64,000 nt of DNA. Origin: Caldinitratiruptor microaerophilus. GTDB lineage: Bacteria > Bacillota > Sulfobacillia > Symbiobacteriales > ZC4RG38. The position numbers and the translations under genes were made by a program. The notes beneath the pieces were generated by a model that saw only the letters and a program-made list of their open reading frames with translations, was not told the origin of the DNA and did not search any database. The stretch spans positions 2,232,001 through 2,296,000 of the forward strand of contig NZ_AP025628.1 of assembly GCF_025999835.1 (NCBI RefSeq). The letters run 5' to 3'. Below, piece by piece: positions 1 to 7,865 of this stretch. How positions within the stretch are numbered: the first letter of the stretch is position 1; each line of letters begins with the position of its first letter.

Positions 1-746
1 CGGAGCACCCGGTAGTCGCCGTACAGGGCGTCGAAGAGGAGGAGCCGGCTATCCATCGTCTCGCCCAGGCCCAGCAGGATCTTGATCGCCTCGAGGGCCT
101 GGAGCGTCCCGACATGGCCGACCATGGCGCCCATCACCCCGGCGTCGCCGCACGACGGAACCGCCCCCGGCGGCGGCGGGGTGGGGTACAGGCAGCGGTA
201 ACAGCCCTTCCCGGGCATGAAGACGGCCATCTGCGCCTCCCACATGAGGACGGAGGCGTCGACCAGCGGCCTCTTCAGGAGCACGCAGGCGTCGTTGACC
301 AGGTACCGGGTGGGGAAGTTGTCGCTGCCGTTCACCACCACGTCATACTCCCGGATGATGTCCAGGGCGTTCTGGCTGGAGAGCACGGTGGGGTAGGTGC
401 GCACCTGCACGTCCGGGTTGAGGGCGGCGATGGTGCGCGCGGCGGACTCGACCTTCGGGCTGCCGACCCGGTCGGTCGTGTGGATCACCTGCCGCTGGAG
501 GTTGTTCAGCTCCACGCGGTCGCCGTCCACGACCCCGATGGTTCCAACCCCGGCCGCCGCAAGGTACAGAAGGGCCGGCGAGCCGAGGCCCCCCGCCCCC
601 ACCACGAGGACGCGGCTGTCCAGGAGCCGGCGCTGTCCCTGCACCCCCACCTCCCGGAGCAGGATGTGCCGGCTGTACCGCTCCATCTGCTCGTCGGTCA
701 AGAGCGGGCGGGCCGCGGTGGCGGCACCCGCCGGAGCACCCGTCAC
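1..746 (-). CDS. ThiF/MoeB/HesA family adenylyltransferase (E1-like), 3' end cut by window
   Basis: E1-like enzyme that adenylates the C-terminal glycine of a ThiS/MoaD-type sulfur-carrier protein for thiamine, molybdopterin or cysteine synthesis. The visible part (about 248 residues) has a nucleotide-binding loop VVGAGGLGSP near residue 50, the conserved NLQRQVIH segment and a zinc-type CYRCLYP motif, followed by SCGDAG. The gene is read leftward and its C-terminus lies outside the window. The start is a GTG at 746, preceded by GAGGTGG. The family is certain; ThiF, MoeB and HesA cannot be told apart because the carrier-protein partner is not visible. Confidence 0.9.
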   Translation of the reverse strand, partial: MTGAPAGAATAARPLLTDEQMERYSRHILLREVGVQGQRRLLDSRVLVVGAGGLGSPALLYLAAAGVGTIGVVDGDRVELNNLQRQVIHTTDRVGSPKVESAARTIAALNPDVQVRTYPTVLSSQNALDIIREYDVVVNGSDNFPTRYLVNDACVLLKRPLVDASVLMWEAQMAVFMPGKGCYRCLYPTPPPPGAVPSCGDAGVMGAMVGHVGTLQALEAIKILLGLGETMDSRLLLFDALYGDYRVL

Positions 747-796
747 GGAGGACCACCTCGCGCACCCATTCTAGCACAAGGGCTTCTCGGGGCCAC

Positions 797-1003
797 TCAG
801 AGCGGCGGCCGGTTCTTCCCCTTGAGCCCGTGGCCGGCCTCCTCCGCCTCGTGACGGCTCTTGCCGGAGCACATGGGGCAGATCCACACTGCCCTGGCCG
901 GACTGCCGGTGACCTTGGCCCGCTCCGCCGCCTCCCGCTCCCGCGCGGCCGCCACCGGATCGTCCCCGGCGGGTCGTCCGCACAGCATGCACCGAAGCAC
1001 CAC
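797..1003 (-). CDS. small zinc-ribbon protein, YlaI/DUF2197-like
   Basis: A 68-residue protein with two CxxC knuckles, CMLCG near the N-terminus and CPMCSGK near residue 43, separated by a charged helix. This is the layout of the short YlaI-like (DUF2197) zinc-ribbon proteins of Gram-positive bacteria, whose function is unknown. The start is one of two adjacent GTG codons (1003 or 1000) downstream of a GGGAGTG-like ribosome site. It lies just downstream of another small minus-strand gene. The assignment rests on the cysteine pattern only. Confidence 0.65.
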   Translation of the reverse strand: MVLRCMLCGRPAGDDPVAAAREREAAERAKVTGSPARAVWICPMCSGKSRHEAEEAGHGLKGKNRPPL

Positions 1004-1053
1004 TACACCACTCCCGCCCGGGCGCGGCCCGACCCGTGACAGGGCCGGGGCGC

Positions 1054-1305
1054 TCAGAACAGCCCGCTCTGCCCCAGGGCACCCGGGCGCAGGTAGCGCG
1101 CGCTCGGCGCCACCCTGCGGACCAGGAAGCGCGCCACGTCCTCGTCGCTCAGGAGGTCCACCGGTGTCCGGTAGAACGCCTCGAGCTCCCGGGCCTGGCT
1201 CAGGCGAGCCTCCTCGACCTCGGTCAGCGGGACCTCGAATTCCCACCCCACGGGAACCGTCCGCCCGGGGCGGGCGGCCGTCTTTCCGGACCCTCGTTTC
1301 GCCAA
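1054..1305 (-). CDS. hypothetical protein, 83 aa
   Basis: Small soluble protein with a basic, Lys/Arg-rich start (MAKRGSGKTAARPGR), then a mixed helical region rich in Glu, Ala and Arg. No recognised domain. The TTG start at 1305 is supported by GGAGG nine bases upstream. Codon use resembles the neighbours and the frame is not explained by a gene on the other strand, so it is probably real. Confidence 0.5.
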   Translation of the reverse strand: MAKRGSGKTAARPGRTVPVGWEFEVPLTEVEEARLSQARELEAFYRTPVDLLSDEDVARFLVRRVAPSARYLRPGALGQSGLF

Positions 1306-1428
1306 CCCATACCGCCTCCGTGTTCGCCGGGCCGTCCCGGCCCCGGTCTGGCGATATGGTACCAGATCATAAGAGCAGCAGCAAGTTCCGGTCGATTCCT
1401 GTTGGCAATCGCGACGATTACCGCCGCC

Positions 1429-2106
1429 TCACGGAGAACGGCTCTCGTCGTCGGACGGGCCCGTTTCCTGCACCAGCCCCTCCCGGAAGGCGAACCGGAT
1501 CGCCTCGGAGCGGTTGCGCAGGTGCAGCTTCTCCATGATGTGACGCATGTGGTTCTTGACCGTGCTCTCGGCGACGTACAGCCGGGCGGCGATCTCCTTG
1601 TACGTGAGCCCCTGGCTGGCCAGCTGCAGCACCTCGACCTCGCGGGGGCTCAGGTTGTGCGAGTCCTCCGGCGCGCCCCCGGCCGCCTTGCCCTGGCGGA
1701 ACTCCTTCAGCACCTTGGCCGCCATGAGCGGGGAGACCGGCGCCTCTCCGGCGCCGGCGGCGCGAACCGCCGCGACGAGCTCCTCCGGCCCCAGGTTCTT
1801 GAGCAGATAGCCGTCGGCTCCGGCCTTGATGGCCTCGAACAGGTCGCGGTCGATGTCCGACACGGTCAGGATCACGATCCGGGTCTCCGGCACCTGCTGC
1901 TTGATGAGCCGGGTGGCCTGTACCCCGTTCATCTGCGGCATGTTGATGTCCATGAGCACCAGATCGGGCCGATAGCGCACTGCCAGGTCGACCGCTTCCT
2001 TGCCGGTGGACGCCTCGGCCACCACGGTGATGCCCTCGGCCGCCGACAGGGTCGCGTGCACGCCCTTGCGGAACATGATGTGGTCGTCGACCAAAAGGAC
2101 CCGCAA
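1429..2106 (-). CDS. NarL/FixJ-family response regulator
   Basis: Receiver domain at residues 2-118 with the acidic pair of LLVDDH and the phospho-acceptor Asp53 in VLMDINMP. A LuxR-type helix-turn-helix follows at about 150-215 (LSPREVEVLQLASQG, with recognition helix VAESTVKNHMRHIMEKL). It is translated right after its sensor kinase. I chose the TTG at 2106, eight bases after AAGGAG, giving the usual MRVLLVDDH start. A GTG at 2115 that overlaps the kinase stop is the alternative. Target genes cannot be read from the sequence; it is one of three very similar regulators in the window. Confidence 0.93.
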   Translation of the reverse strand: MRVLLVDDHIMFRKGVHATLSAAEGITVVAEASTGKEAVDLAVRYRPDLVLMDINMPQMNGVQATRLIKQQVPETRIVILTVSDIDRDLFEAIKAGADGYLLKNLGPEELVAAVRAAGAGEAPVSPLMAAKVLKEFRQGKAAGGAPEDSHNLSPREVEVLQLASQGLTYKEIAARLYVAESTVKNHMRHIMEKLHLRNRSEAIRFAFREGLVQETGPSDDESRSP

Positions 2107-2111
2107 CGCCC

Positions 2112-3647
2112 TCACTCCTTCGCCAGCGGGATCTCGACCTCCACCACGGTGCCGCGACCGGGCTGCGAGCGCACGGTCATGAGACCGCCGACCGACTTGG
2201 CCCGCTCCTGCATGATCTGCAGGCCGTAGTGACCCTTCCGGGGCCGCTGCCCCACGTCGAATCCGATGCCGTCGTCCTCCACGCGGATGACCAGGAGGCC
2301 CGGCCCCCGCCGCGCGAACTGCACCACGACGCGGCTCGCCTGGCTGTGCTTGCGCACGTTGCTGAGGGCCTCCTGGACGATGCGGAAGAGCTGCACCTCC
2401 ATCTGGAGCGGCACCACCAGCCCCGTGTCGGGAGCGGTGACGAGTTCGACGGGGATGTGGTGGATGAGGCTGAACTCCTCCAGGTACTCCCGCAGCGTCT
2501 CGATGAAGTCCGGCCCCAGCCCGACGGGGCTCTTCAGGTCGAAGATGGCCTGCCGGACCTCCCGGTGGGCCTGGTCCACGACCCGTTCGAGGGCCTCCAC
2601 GTACTCGCCGACCTCGCGGGAACCCTGGACGAGCATCCGGCGAAGCTCCCGCACCCGCTGGCCGATGATGGCGATGGTCTGGGCCAGGCTGTCGTGGATC
2701 TCCGCGGCCAGGCGCCGCCGTTCCTCGGCGACCGCCTGGTCCTTCAGGCGCGAGTACAGGCGATAGTTGTCGAAGGCCACCGCCAGATGATCGGCCGCAG
2801 CCTTCAGCAGCTCGACCTCGGCTTCGCCGAACGTGCGCCGCGTCCGGCTGCCCAGGACCAGGGAGCCCAGCACCTGGCCGCGGCTCTTGAGGGGCAGGTA
2901 GACCGCGCTCTTGACCCGCTCGCTGGTCATGAGCGGCGCGCGGCCCTTCCAGCCGCTGAGGTCCTCCTCCCAGTCCGGGATCACCCGGACCTCGCCGGCC
3001 GTGATCACCGGGCCGTGCAGGCTCTCGGCCACCGGAATCCGCTCGTGGCTGAAGTCCTGCTCGGTCCCGCTCAGGAACCGGTAGTAGAGGTACCGCCCGG
3101 AGTCCTCGAGCTCGAGGAGCCCCGCGACGTCCAGCCCGTAGAACTGCCGGAGCCGGTCGAGCGCCGCCCGGATGCCGGTGTCGGCCCCCGGCAGCGAGGC
3201 GAGGTCGCGGGCCAGACCGTACAGGAACTCGGCCTCCCGCCGGCGCGCGTCGAGCTCGGAGGCGAGCTTGCGCTGGGCCGACAGGTCGCGGAGGATGACG
3301 GAGACCATCTCCTCGCCCTCGACCTGCACCGCCGAGGCGCTGACGCTAACCGGCACCCGCTGGCCGCCGCCGCCCCGGACGGTCATCTCGAAGTACCGCA
3401 CCGGCACCCCTTGCTGCGCCTGCATGCACGGACAGGCGTGCGGCTCGAAGGCGCGCCCCTGCCCGTCCAGGCAGCCGAGGACCTCCTGACATGGCAGGTG
3501 ACACGCCGCCTCCGGCTCCCAACCCAGGAGGTGGCTTGCCGCCGGGTTCAGGGCACGGACGCGGCGAGACCGGTCCACGAGGACGATGGCGTCCGCGGCG
3601 TGCTCGAACAGCGCCCGTGCCACCTCTGCAGCCGTCAGGACCGCCAC
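2112..3647 (-). CDS. NarX/DegS-type sensor histidine kinase with PAS and GAF domains
   Basis: Soluble sensor of about 511 residues. Order: PAS domain (about 5-125), GAF domain (about 150-300), HisKA_3 dimerisation box with the phospho-accepting His near 318 (AAEIHDSLAQT), then a HATPase_c domain with N, G1 (DDGIGFD) and G2 motifs. No transmembrane segment is visible. The PAS domain contains an unusual cysteine cluster (Cys 49, 53, 59, 72, 74) that could hold a cofactor. The start is a GTG at 3647, preceded by GGGAGG; an ATG at 3677 has no good ribosome site. It is coupled to the downstream regulator, which begins at its stop codon. Confidence 0.92.
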   Translation of the reverse strand: MAVLTAAEVARALFEHAADAIVLVDRSRRVRALNPAASHLLGWEPEAACHLPCQEVLGCLDGQGRAFEPHACPCMQAQQGVPVRYFEMTVRGGGGQRVPVSVSASAVQVEGEEMVSVILRDLSAQRKLASELDARRREAEFLYGLARDLASLPGADTGIRAALDRLRQFYGLDVAGLLELEDSGRYLYYRFLSGTEQDFSHERIPVAESLHGPVITAGEVRVIPDWEEDLSGWKGRAPLMTSERVKSAVYLPLKSRGQVLGSLVLGSRTRRTFGEAEVELLKAAADHLAVAFDNYRLYSRLKDQAVAEERRRLAAEIHDSLAQTIAIIGQRVRELRRMLVQGSREVGEYVEALERVVDQAHREVRQAIFDLKSPVGLGPDFIETLREYLEEFSLIHHIPVELVTAPDTGLVVPLQMEVQLFRIVQEALSNVRKHSQASRVVVQFARRGPGLLVIRVEDDGIGFDVGQRPRKGHYGLQIMQERAKSVGGLMTVRSQPGRGTVVEVEIPLAKE

Positions 3648-3692
3648 TGGTTCCTCCCTCCCCGGGCCCACCGCCATGTTGCCGAGGCCGGG

Positions 3693-4118
3693 CTAGCGGG
3701 CACGACCTCTCAGCCTCCGCGCCGCGCGCCGGAGCCGGCCCACGCGGCGGGCCTCCCGGCTCTCTTCTCGCATGCGCTCCAGCTCGATCTGGTCCTCGAC
3801 GTCCAGGTCCCTGAGCCCCGCCTGGTCCTCCACGTGGTGGCGGAGCTCGTGGCGGATCGTGTCCCAGAGCTGCTGCTCCCACACCGAGTCCGGTTCTGCG
3901 CCGAACAGCCGCTGGAAGGATCCGTAGTAGAGCACGATCCTGGGCCCGAGCCATTCGTCCCGGATGTACTCCCCGAGGACGTACACGCCCTCGGGGTCCC
4001 CGGGATGGCGCCGGGGCCGCTCCTCGATCACGATCCCGCCCGAGAGCCCGGCGAGGAGGGGCTCCGGCAGGCGCTCCGCCAGGGCGTCGGCCAGGGCGCT
4101 GAACCGCTCGATGTCCAC
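3693..4118 (-). CDS. putative zinc metallopeptidase (Zincin_1/DUF1025 family)
   Basis: A 141-residue protein with the zinc-binding HExxH-like sequence RHELRHHVED near residue 90, preceded by YVLGEYIRDEWLGPRIVLYYGSF. This is the standard pattern of the short minimal metallopeptidases of PF06262. The C-terminal 40 residues are rich in Arg and Glu. The start is a GTG at 4118 with AAGGGG upstream. It sits between the sensor kinase and a SirB1-like gene, probably in a separate transcription unit from the kinase. The substrate is unknown. Confidence 0.8.
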   Translation of the reverse strand: MDIERFSALADALAERLPEPLLAGLSGGIVIEERPRRHPGDPEGVYVLGEYIRDEWLGPRIVLYYGSFQRLFGAEPDSVWEQQLWDTIRHELRHHVEDQAGLRDLDVEDQIELERMREESREARRVGRLRRAARRLRGRAR

Positions 4119-4124
4119 CGCCCC

Positions 4125-4979
4125 TTACCCTCCTCCATCACGGGTCCCCAGGACGTCCAGCAGCCGGTGGAGCTGGGCAGCCCGGGGTTCTTCCCCGCGC
4201 TGGGTCAGGCTGCTGATGAGGTTCGCCACCATGCGGGCGACCATCCGCCGCACGGTGGTCGGCCGCAGGTAGGCGTCGGTCGGAGCGATGCCCACGCTCC
4301 GCAGGTACGCGAAGCAGTCGGCGCGGCCCCACGTCCGCCCGCCTCCGGCCGGGTCGAGGTAGACCACCCCGGTCGGCAGGTCGGCCCGGGCGATGAAATG
4401 CCCCGGCAGCCCCACGCCCCGGATGGCGATGCCGAGCCGCCGCCCGACCAGGATGTAAATCGTCGAGAGGAGAATCGGGACCCCGACCTTCCGCTCGAGC
4501 ACGCGGTCGATGAAGGAGTGCTCCGGCTCCTCCACCCCACCGGCCCGCAGTCCGACCTCGGCTCCCAGGTACCGGCCCAGGATCTGCACCCGGTCCGCAG
4601 CCGGCATGTCCAGCGGCACCCGGTCGCGGACCCCGTCCGCCAGCTGGTCCAGGGCTGCGGACACACCGGTGGGATCCACGTCCGGGTTGCCGATCCGGGC
4701 GACCAGGATCGCGCCCTCCTCCAGGTCGAGGTCGGCGTCCGACCGCGCCCCGAAGGCGGCGAAACGGCTCTCGAGGTCTGCCTGGCGCAGTTCCTCCAGC
4801 AGGAGCCGGGCCCGGCCCCGGATCAGCGGATCCCCGGCGCGGGCCCCTTCCGCCAGGAAGGGGAGGGCGCGCTCTCCGGCTCCGATCAGATGTTCCCGGG
4901 CGATGCGGGCGGTGCGCCGGTCCTCGTCGCCCAGGAGGGTGACCAGGGCCTCCAGTTCACGATCCGTCAGTACCTTCAT
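4125..4979 (-). CDS. SirB1-like transglutaminase-fold protein
   Basis: A 284-residue protein. The N-terminal third is an all-helical, HEAT-like part. From about residue 110 it carries the Transglut_core2 (SirB1/DUF1347) signature: GNPDVDP, a central ERKVGVPILLSTIYILVGRR segment, and GVGLPGHFIARAD with the His of the fold. The YLDPAGGGR segment follows. The function of this family is unresolved; members are often peptidase-like proteins encoded near basic metabolism genes. The ATG start at 4979 lies inside the 3' end of ispH (23-base overlap), so the two are probably co-transcribed. Confidence 0.8.
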   Translation of the reverse strand: MKVLTDRELEALVTLLGDEDRRTARIAREHLIGAGERALPFLAEGARAGDPLIRGRARLLLEELRQADLESRFAAFGARSDADLDLEEGAILVARIGNPDVDPTGVSAALDQLADGVRDRVPLDMPAADRVQILGRYLGAEVGLRAGGVEEPEHSFIDRVLERKVGVPILLSTIYILVGRRLGIAIRGVGLPGHFIARADLPTGVVYLDPAGGGRTWGRADCFAYLRSVGIAPTDAYLRPTTVRRMVARMVANLISSLTQRGEEPRAAQLHRLLDVLGTRDGGG

Positions 4980-5862
4980 TCCCGCCAGCCCCCGGATCAA
5001 ACTGCTCCAGGAAACGGATGACCTCCCGGGTGACCGAGGTCGGTGTCGAGGCGCCGGAGGTGACCGCCACCCGGCGACGCCCGACCAGCCACCGCGGGTC
5101 GACCTCCCCCACGTGATCCACCAGATACGCCTCTCGCCCCCCGATTTCCTGGGCGACCTGGACGAGGCGCTTCGAATTGTTGCTGCGCCGGTCACCCACG
5201 ACGATGACGACGTCGGCTTCCGGCGCCGCCCGGGCAATCGCTTCCTGGCGGAGTTGCGTGGCCCGGCAGATCTCGTTGTATACCTCTACCCGGGGGTAAC
5301 GGGCACGGATCTGCTCGATCAGAGCCTGCGTGTCCCAGAGGGACATGGTCGTCTGCGTCGTGACCGCGATCTTCTCCGAGGTCAGGTGCAGGTGGTCCAG
5401 GTCCGCCGCGGTCTCGATGAGGTGGACCTTTCCGGGGGCCACGCCCAGGGCCCCCTCCGGTTCCGGATGTCCCCGCTTGCCCACGTACAGGATCTCGTAC
5501 CCTCTGGCGGCGAGATCCCGGATCAGGTCGTGGGTCCGGGTGACGTCCGTGCAGGTGGCGTCCACCACGTGGAGGCCTTTCTCGCGTGCCCGCTCGCGCA
5601 CCTGCGGGGACACGCCGTGAGCGGTGAAGATGACCGTGGCCGGCGGCTCGATCGACTCGAGGATCTCCAGGCGGCTCGGCCCGTCCAGCGTCTGCACCCC
5701 GATCCGGGCCAGCTCCTCGACGATGTGGTGGTTGTGCACCAGGTACCCGAGGATGTAGATGGGGCGGGGGACGGTCGGGTCCGCCGCGACCCGCCGGGCG
5801 ATCTGGACCGCATCGACCACCCCGTGGCAGTACCCGCGGGGGGTCACCTTCAAGACCTCCAT
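4957..5862 (-). CDS. ispH: 4-hydroxy-3-methylbut-2-enyl diphosphate reductase
   Basis: Last enzyme of the MEP isoprenoid pathway: an iron-sulfur protein reducing HMBPP to IPP and DMAPP in the cytoplasm. It is about 301 residues, the usual length. The three cluster cysteines are seen in PRGYCHGV near the N-terminus, VVDATCTDVT in the middle and NEICRATQLRQ near residue 195. The substrate-contact segments YLVHNHHIVEEL and GDRRSNNSKRLV are present. The start is the ATG at 5862 behind GAGGAG; longer versions add an unconserved N-terminus. The downstream SirB1-like gene overlaps its 3' end. Confidence 0.97.
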   Translation of the reverse strand: MEVLKVTPRGYCHGVVDAVQIARRVAADPTVPRPIYILGYLVHNHHIVEELARIGVQTLDGPSRLEILESIEPPATVIFTAHGVSPQVRERAREKGLHVVDATCTDVTRTHDLIRDLAARGYEILYVGKRGHPEPEGALGVAPGKVHLIETAADLDHLHLTSEKIAVTTQTTMSLWDTQALIEQIRARYPRVEVYNEICRATQLRQEAIARAAPEADVVIVVGDRRSNNSKRLVQVAQEIGGREAYLVDHVGEVDPRWLVGRRRVAVTSGASTPTSVTREVIRFLEQFDPGAGGNEGTDGS

Positions 5863-5959
5863 CGCCACTCTCCTCGAGGGGGAGCGCTTTGCATCATTAT
5901 AACACACGGAAGGGCCGGACCCCTCACGGCCCGGCCCCGTGCGGCCCGTGCGCGGGCGC

Positions 5960-6109
5960 CTAGTGGTGCCCGCCGCCGTGCCCCCCGTGCCCCCCGTGCC
6001 CGTGGCCGTCGTGCTCCGAACCGGTCTCGGCCCCGGCGTTCAGGCCCACCGCCCACCCGACGACCACGGCGGCGACGGCGAGAATCACAAGCCACGTCCA
6101 GAACGACAT
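5960..6109 (-). CDS. small membrane protein with His-rich tail
   Basis: A 49-residue protein: one hydrophobic helix (WTWLVILAVAAVVVGWAVGL), then an acidic linker and a tail of Gly and His (HGHGHGGHGGHGGGHH). The ATG at 6109 has AAGGAGG seven bases upstream. The His tail probably binds transition metal ions; other short proteins in this window have similar tails. No family name is offered. Confidence 0.65.
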   Translation of the reverse strand: MSFWTWLVILAVAAVVVGWAVGLNAGAETGSEHDGHGHGGHGGHGGGHH

Positions 6110-6184
6110 CCGAAGGCCTCCTTCTGCGGTGGTCGGTGCACGGCTGCATTGTGGCACAGCCCGCGTCTGCCTGTAAACGCGGCG

Positions 6185-6778
6185 TCACTCAGCGGGCGCA
6201 GGGTAAGGTCCGCCCCGGAGGGCCGCGTACGCCGCGTCGTGCAGGAGGGCGCGGTAACGGAACAGGCCGCGCCCGGTCGCCAGGAGCCGGCGGCGGATGG
6301 GCCCCGTGAGCTCCTCCAGGGTCGACCACCGGGCTCCGGCGATCTCGCCGTGGTCGCGGGGCAAGAGGCGCGTGCCCTCCGTGCGGGCCAGGAAGAGGTG
6401 CGAGACCCAGGGCTCCTGACTACCCGCCGGCGTCCGGAAGGTGACGTGGATGCGGACGAGGTAGCGCTCCAGCGTGATGTCGAGCCCGGTCTCCTCGGCC
6501 GCCTCCCGGGTGGTGCCGGCCACGAAGTCCTCACCGGGGTTCACCCCGCCGCTGGGGGCCCGCCAGACCCCCGGCGGGAAGGACGGTTTGCGGATGAGCG
6601 CCACCAGCGCGTGCGGGCCGATGATGAAGAAGGTCACGTCGTGGGACCGCCACCCTCGCCGCGAGGCCCGCACCATCTCCATCTCGGCGGGGCCGATCTC
6701 GACTTCCCAGTGGAGGACCCGCGGCATGCCGAAGCGTCGCGTCAGATCCGCCAGCAATTGAGGGTGGACGGTGTGCAC
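6185..6778 (-). CDS. NUDIX hydrolase
   Basis: Nucleoside-diphosphate-linked hydrolase of about 197 residues. A complete Nudix box (G-x5-E-x7-REAAEETGL) runs from GGVNPGEDF to about residue 110, and is followed by WVSHLFLAR, typical of the fold. The N-terminal 60 residues (HPQLLADLTRRFGMPRVLHWEVEIG) are less typical. The GTG start at 6778 is preceded by GGGAGG just after the stop of the HAD gene. An ATG at 6832 inside the HAD gene is an alternative. Probably co-transcribed with the HAD phosphatase; the substrate is not predictable. Confidence 0.88.
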   Translation of the reverse strand: MHTVHPQLLADLTRRFGMPRVLHWEVEIGPAEMEMVRASRRGWRSHDVTFFIIGPHALVALIRKPSFPPGVWRAPSGGVNPGEDFVAGTTREAAEETGLDITLERYLVRIHVTFRTPAGSQEPWVSHLFLARTEGTRLLPRDHGEIAGARWSTLEELTGPIRRRLLATGRGLFRYRALLHDAAYAALRGGPYPAPAE

Positions 6779-6803
6779 GGCGGGTCGCCTCCCGGAGTAT
6801 CTT

Positions 6804-7835
6804 TCAACAATTCCCTGCAGGCGACCCACCATCCTGCCGGGCCCGCACCAGCAGGTCCAGTACCGCCCCCGGCTCCGGGGCGATGACGTCGGCCCCCATC
6901 TCCCGGAAGATCGCCTCGGCGCGATCTCCCAGCACGCCGCCGGTGATCCCGGCGAACAGGAACGGGGGAGCCCCGGCAGGCTGCTCCTCACGATAGCGCC
7001 GGACCGTGAGGGCGTCGTCCACGTTGTCCCCCAGGAAGATGCCGCCCCGGCTCCCGAGCACCCGGGCGAGGTGCAGGAGCCCCTGCGGGTCCGGCTTGCG
7101 GTACGGCCCGTCGCTCGAGGCGATCGCCTCCGGGGCGAAGACCCCCGCCAGCCCGGCCTGCTCCAGCCCGAAGAGGGCCTCCCCCATGACCCGGCCGGTG
7201 TACAGGCCGAGCCGCATGCCGCTCGACAGGAGGCGGCCGGCGCCCAGCTGCGCTCGCTCCGCCCGGTACAGGCCGGGGCCCCGCACGTATCGGGGGCGGA
7301 ACCCGAACATGGGCTCACAGCCGTCCTCGCCGCCGTAGAACTCGCAGCAGATGCGGTCGATGAGCGCCCGGTCCCAGTCGGCCAGGACCCCCGCCCGCAG
7401 GGCGTCCGGCAGACCGGCGAGGGCCACCTCCACCGCGCCGCCCAGCCCGCCCCCGGCACGGGTGACGGCCTCGGCGAACTCCGGCAGGGTGGGCGGGGCC
7501 GCCACCAGCGCGCCCAGGTCGACCGCCCCCAGGCGGGCGGCCTTCGCCAGGTAGAACAGGATGACGGCCGCCGTGACGTCCCAGTCGCTGTTGAAGCCGC
7601 CGGCCCGCTTCAGGAGGGGGACCTGGTCGGCCCGGATCGGGTCGCCCCGGCCAGGCCAGCGCAGGATGTGGGTGAAGTAGAACCGGGCTGCCTCCTCGAT
7701 CACCCGCGGGTAGGACGCCGACGTGTCCAGCAGCACGCCGTCCACGTCGAAGACCACCGTGTCGACGCGGGCCAGAAGCACGAGCGCCCCGGGGCGCACC
7801 CACGCGCGCCCGGGGGCGGACAGGTCGTCCGTCAC
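6804..7835 (-). CDS. HAD-superfamily hydrolase
   Basis: A 343-residue phosphatase-like protein. HAD motif I is VVFDVDGVLLDTS near residue 33. A long helical cap follows, with SSGMRLGLYTGR as motif II, a conserved Lys in GPYRKPDPQG and motif IV FLGDNVDDALT. The architecture recalls phosphoglycolate phosphatases but the cap is larger than usual. The GTG start at 7835 has GGAGGAG upstream. It is followed at once by the NUDIX gene, so the two may act on related phosphorylated metabolites. The substrate is not assignable. Confidence 0.85.
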   Translation of the reverse strand: MTDDLSAPGRAWVRPGALVLLARVDTVVFDVDGVLLDTSASYPRVIEEAARFYFTHILRWPGRGDPIRADQVPLLKRAGGFNSDWDVTAAVILFYLAKAARLGAVDLGALVAAPPTLPEFAEAVTRAGGGLGGAVEVALAGLPDALRAGVLADWDRALIDRICCEFYGGEDGCEPMFGFRPRYVRGPGLYRAERAQLGAGRLLSSGMRLGLYTGRVMGEALFGLEQAGLAGVFAPEAIASSDGPYRKPDPQGLLHLARVLGSRGGIFLGDNVDDALTVRRYREEQPAGAPPFLFAGITGGVLGDRAEAIFREMGADVIAPEPGAVLDLLVRARQDGGSPAGNC

Positions 7836-7865
7836 GTGGGAATCTCCTCCGTGCGAGGGGTGGGA

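Noticed and set aside
2229-5021. A 930-codon plus-strand open frame
   Set aside because: It is antisense to the sensor kinase, metallopeptidase and SirB1-like genes. Its product is low-complexity and rich in Pro, His, Leu and Arg, as expected for the shadow of GC-rich genes.
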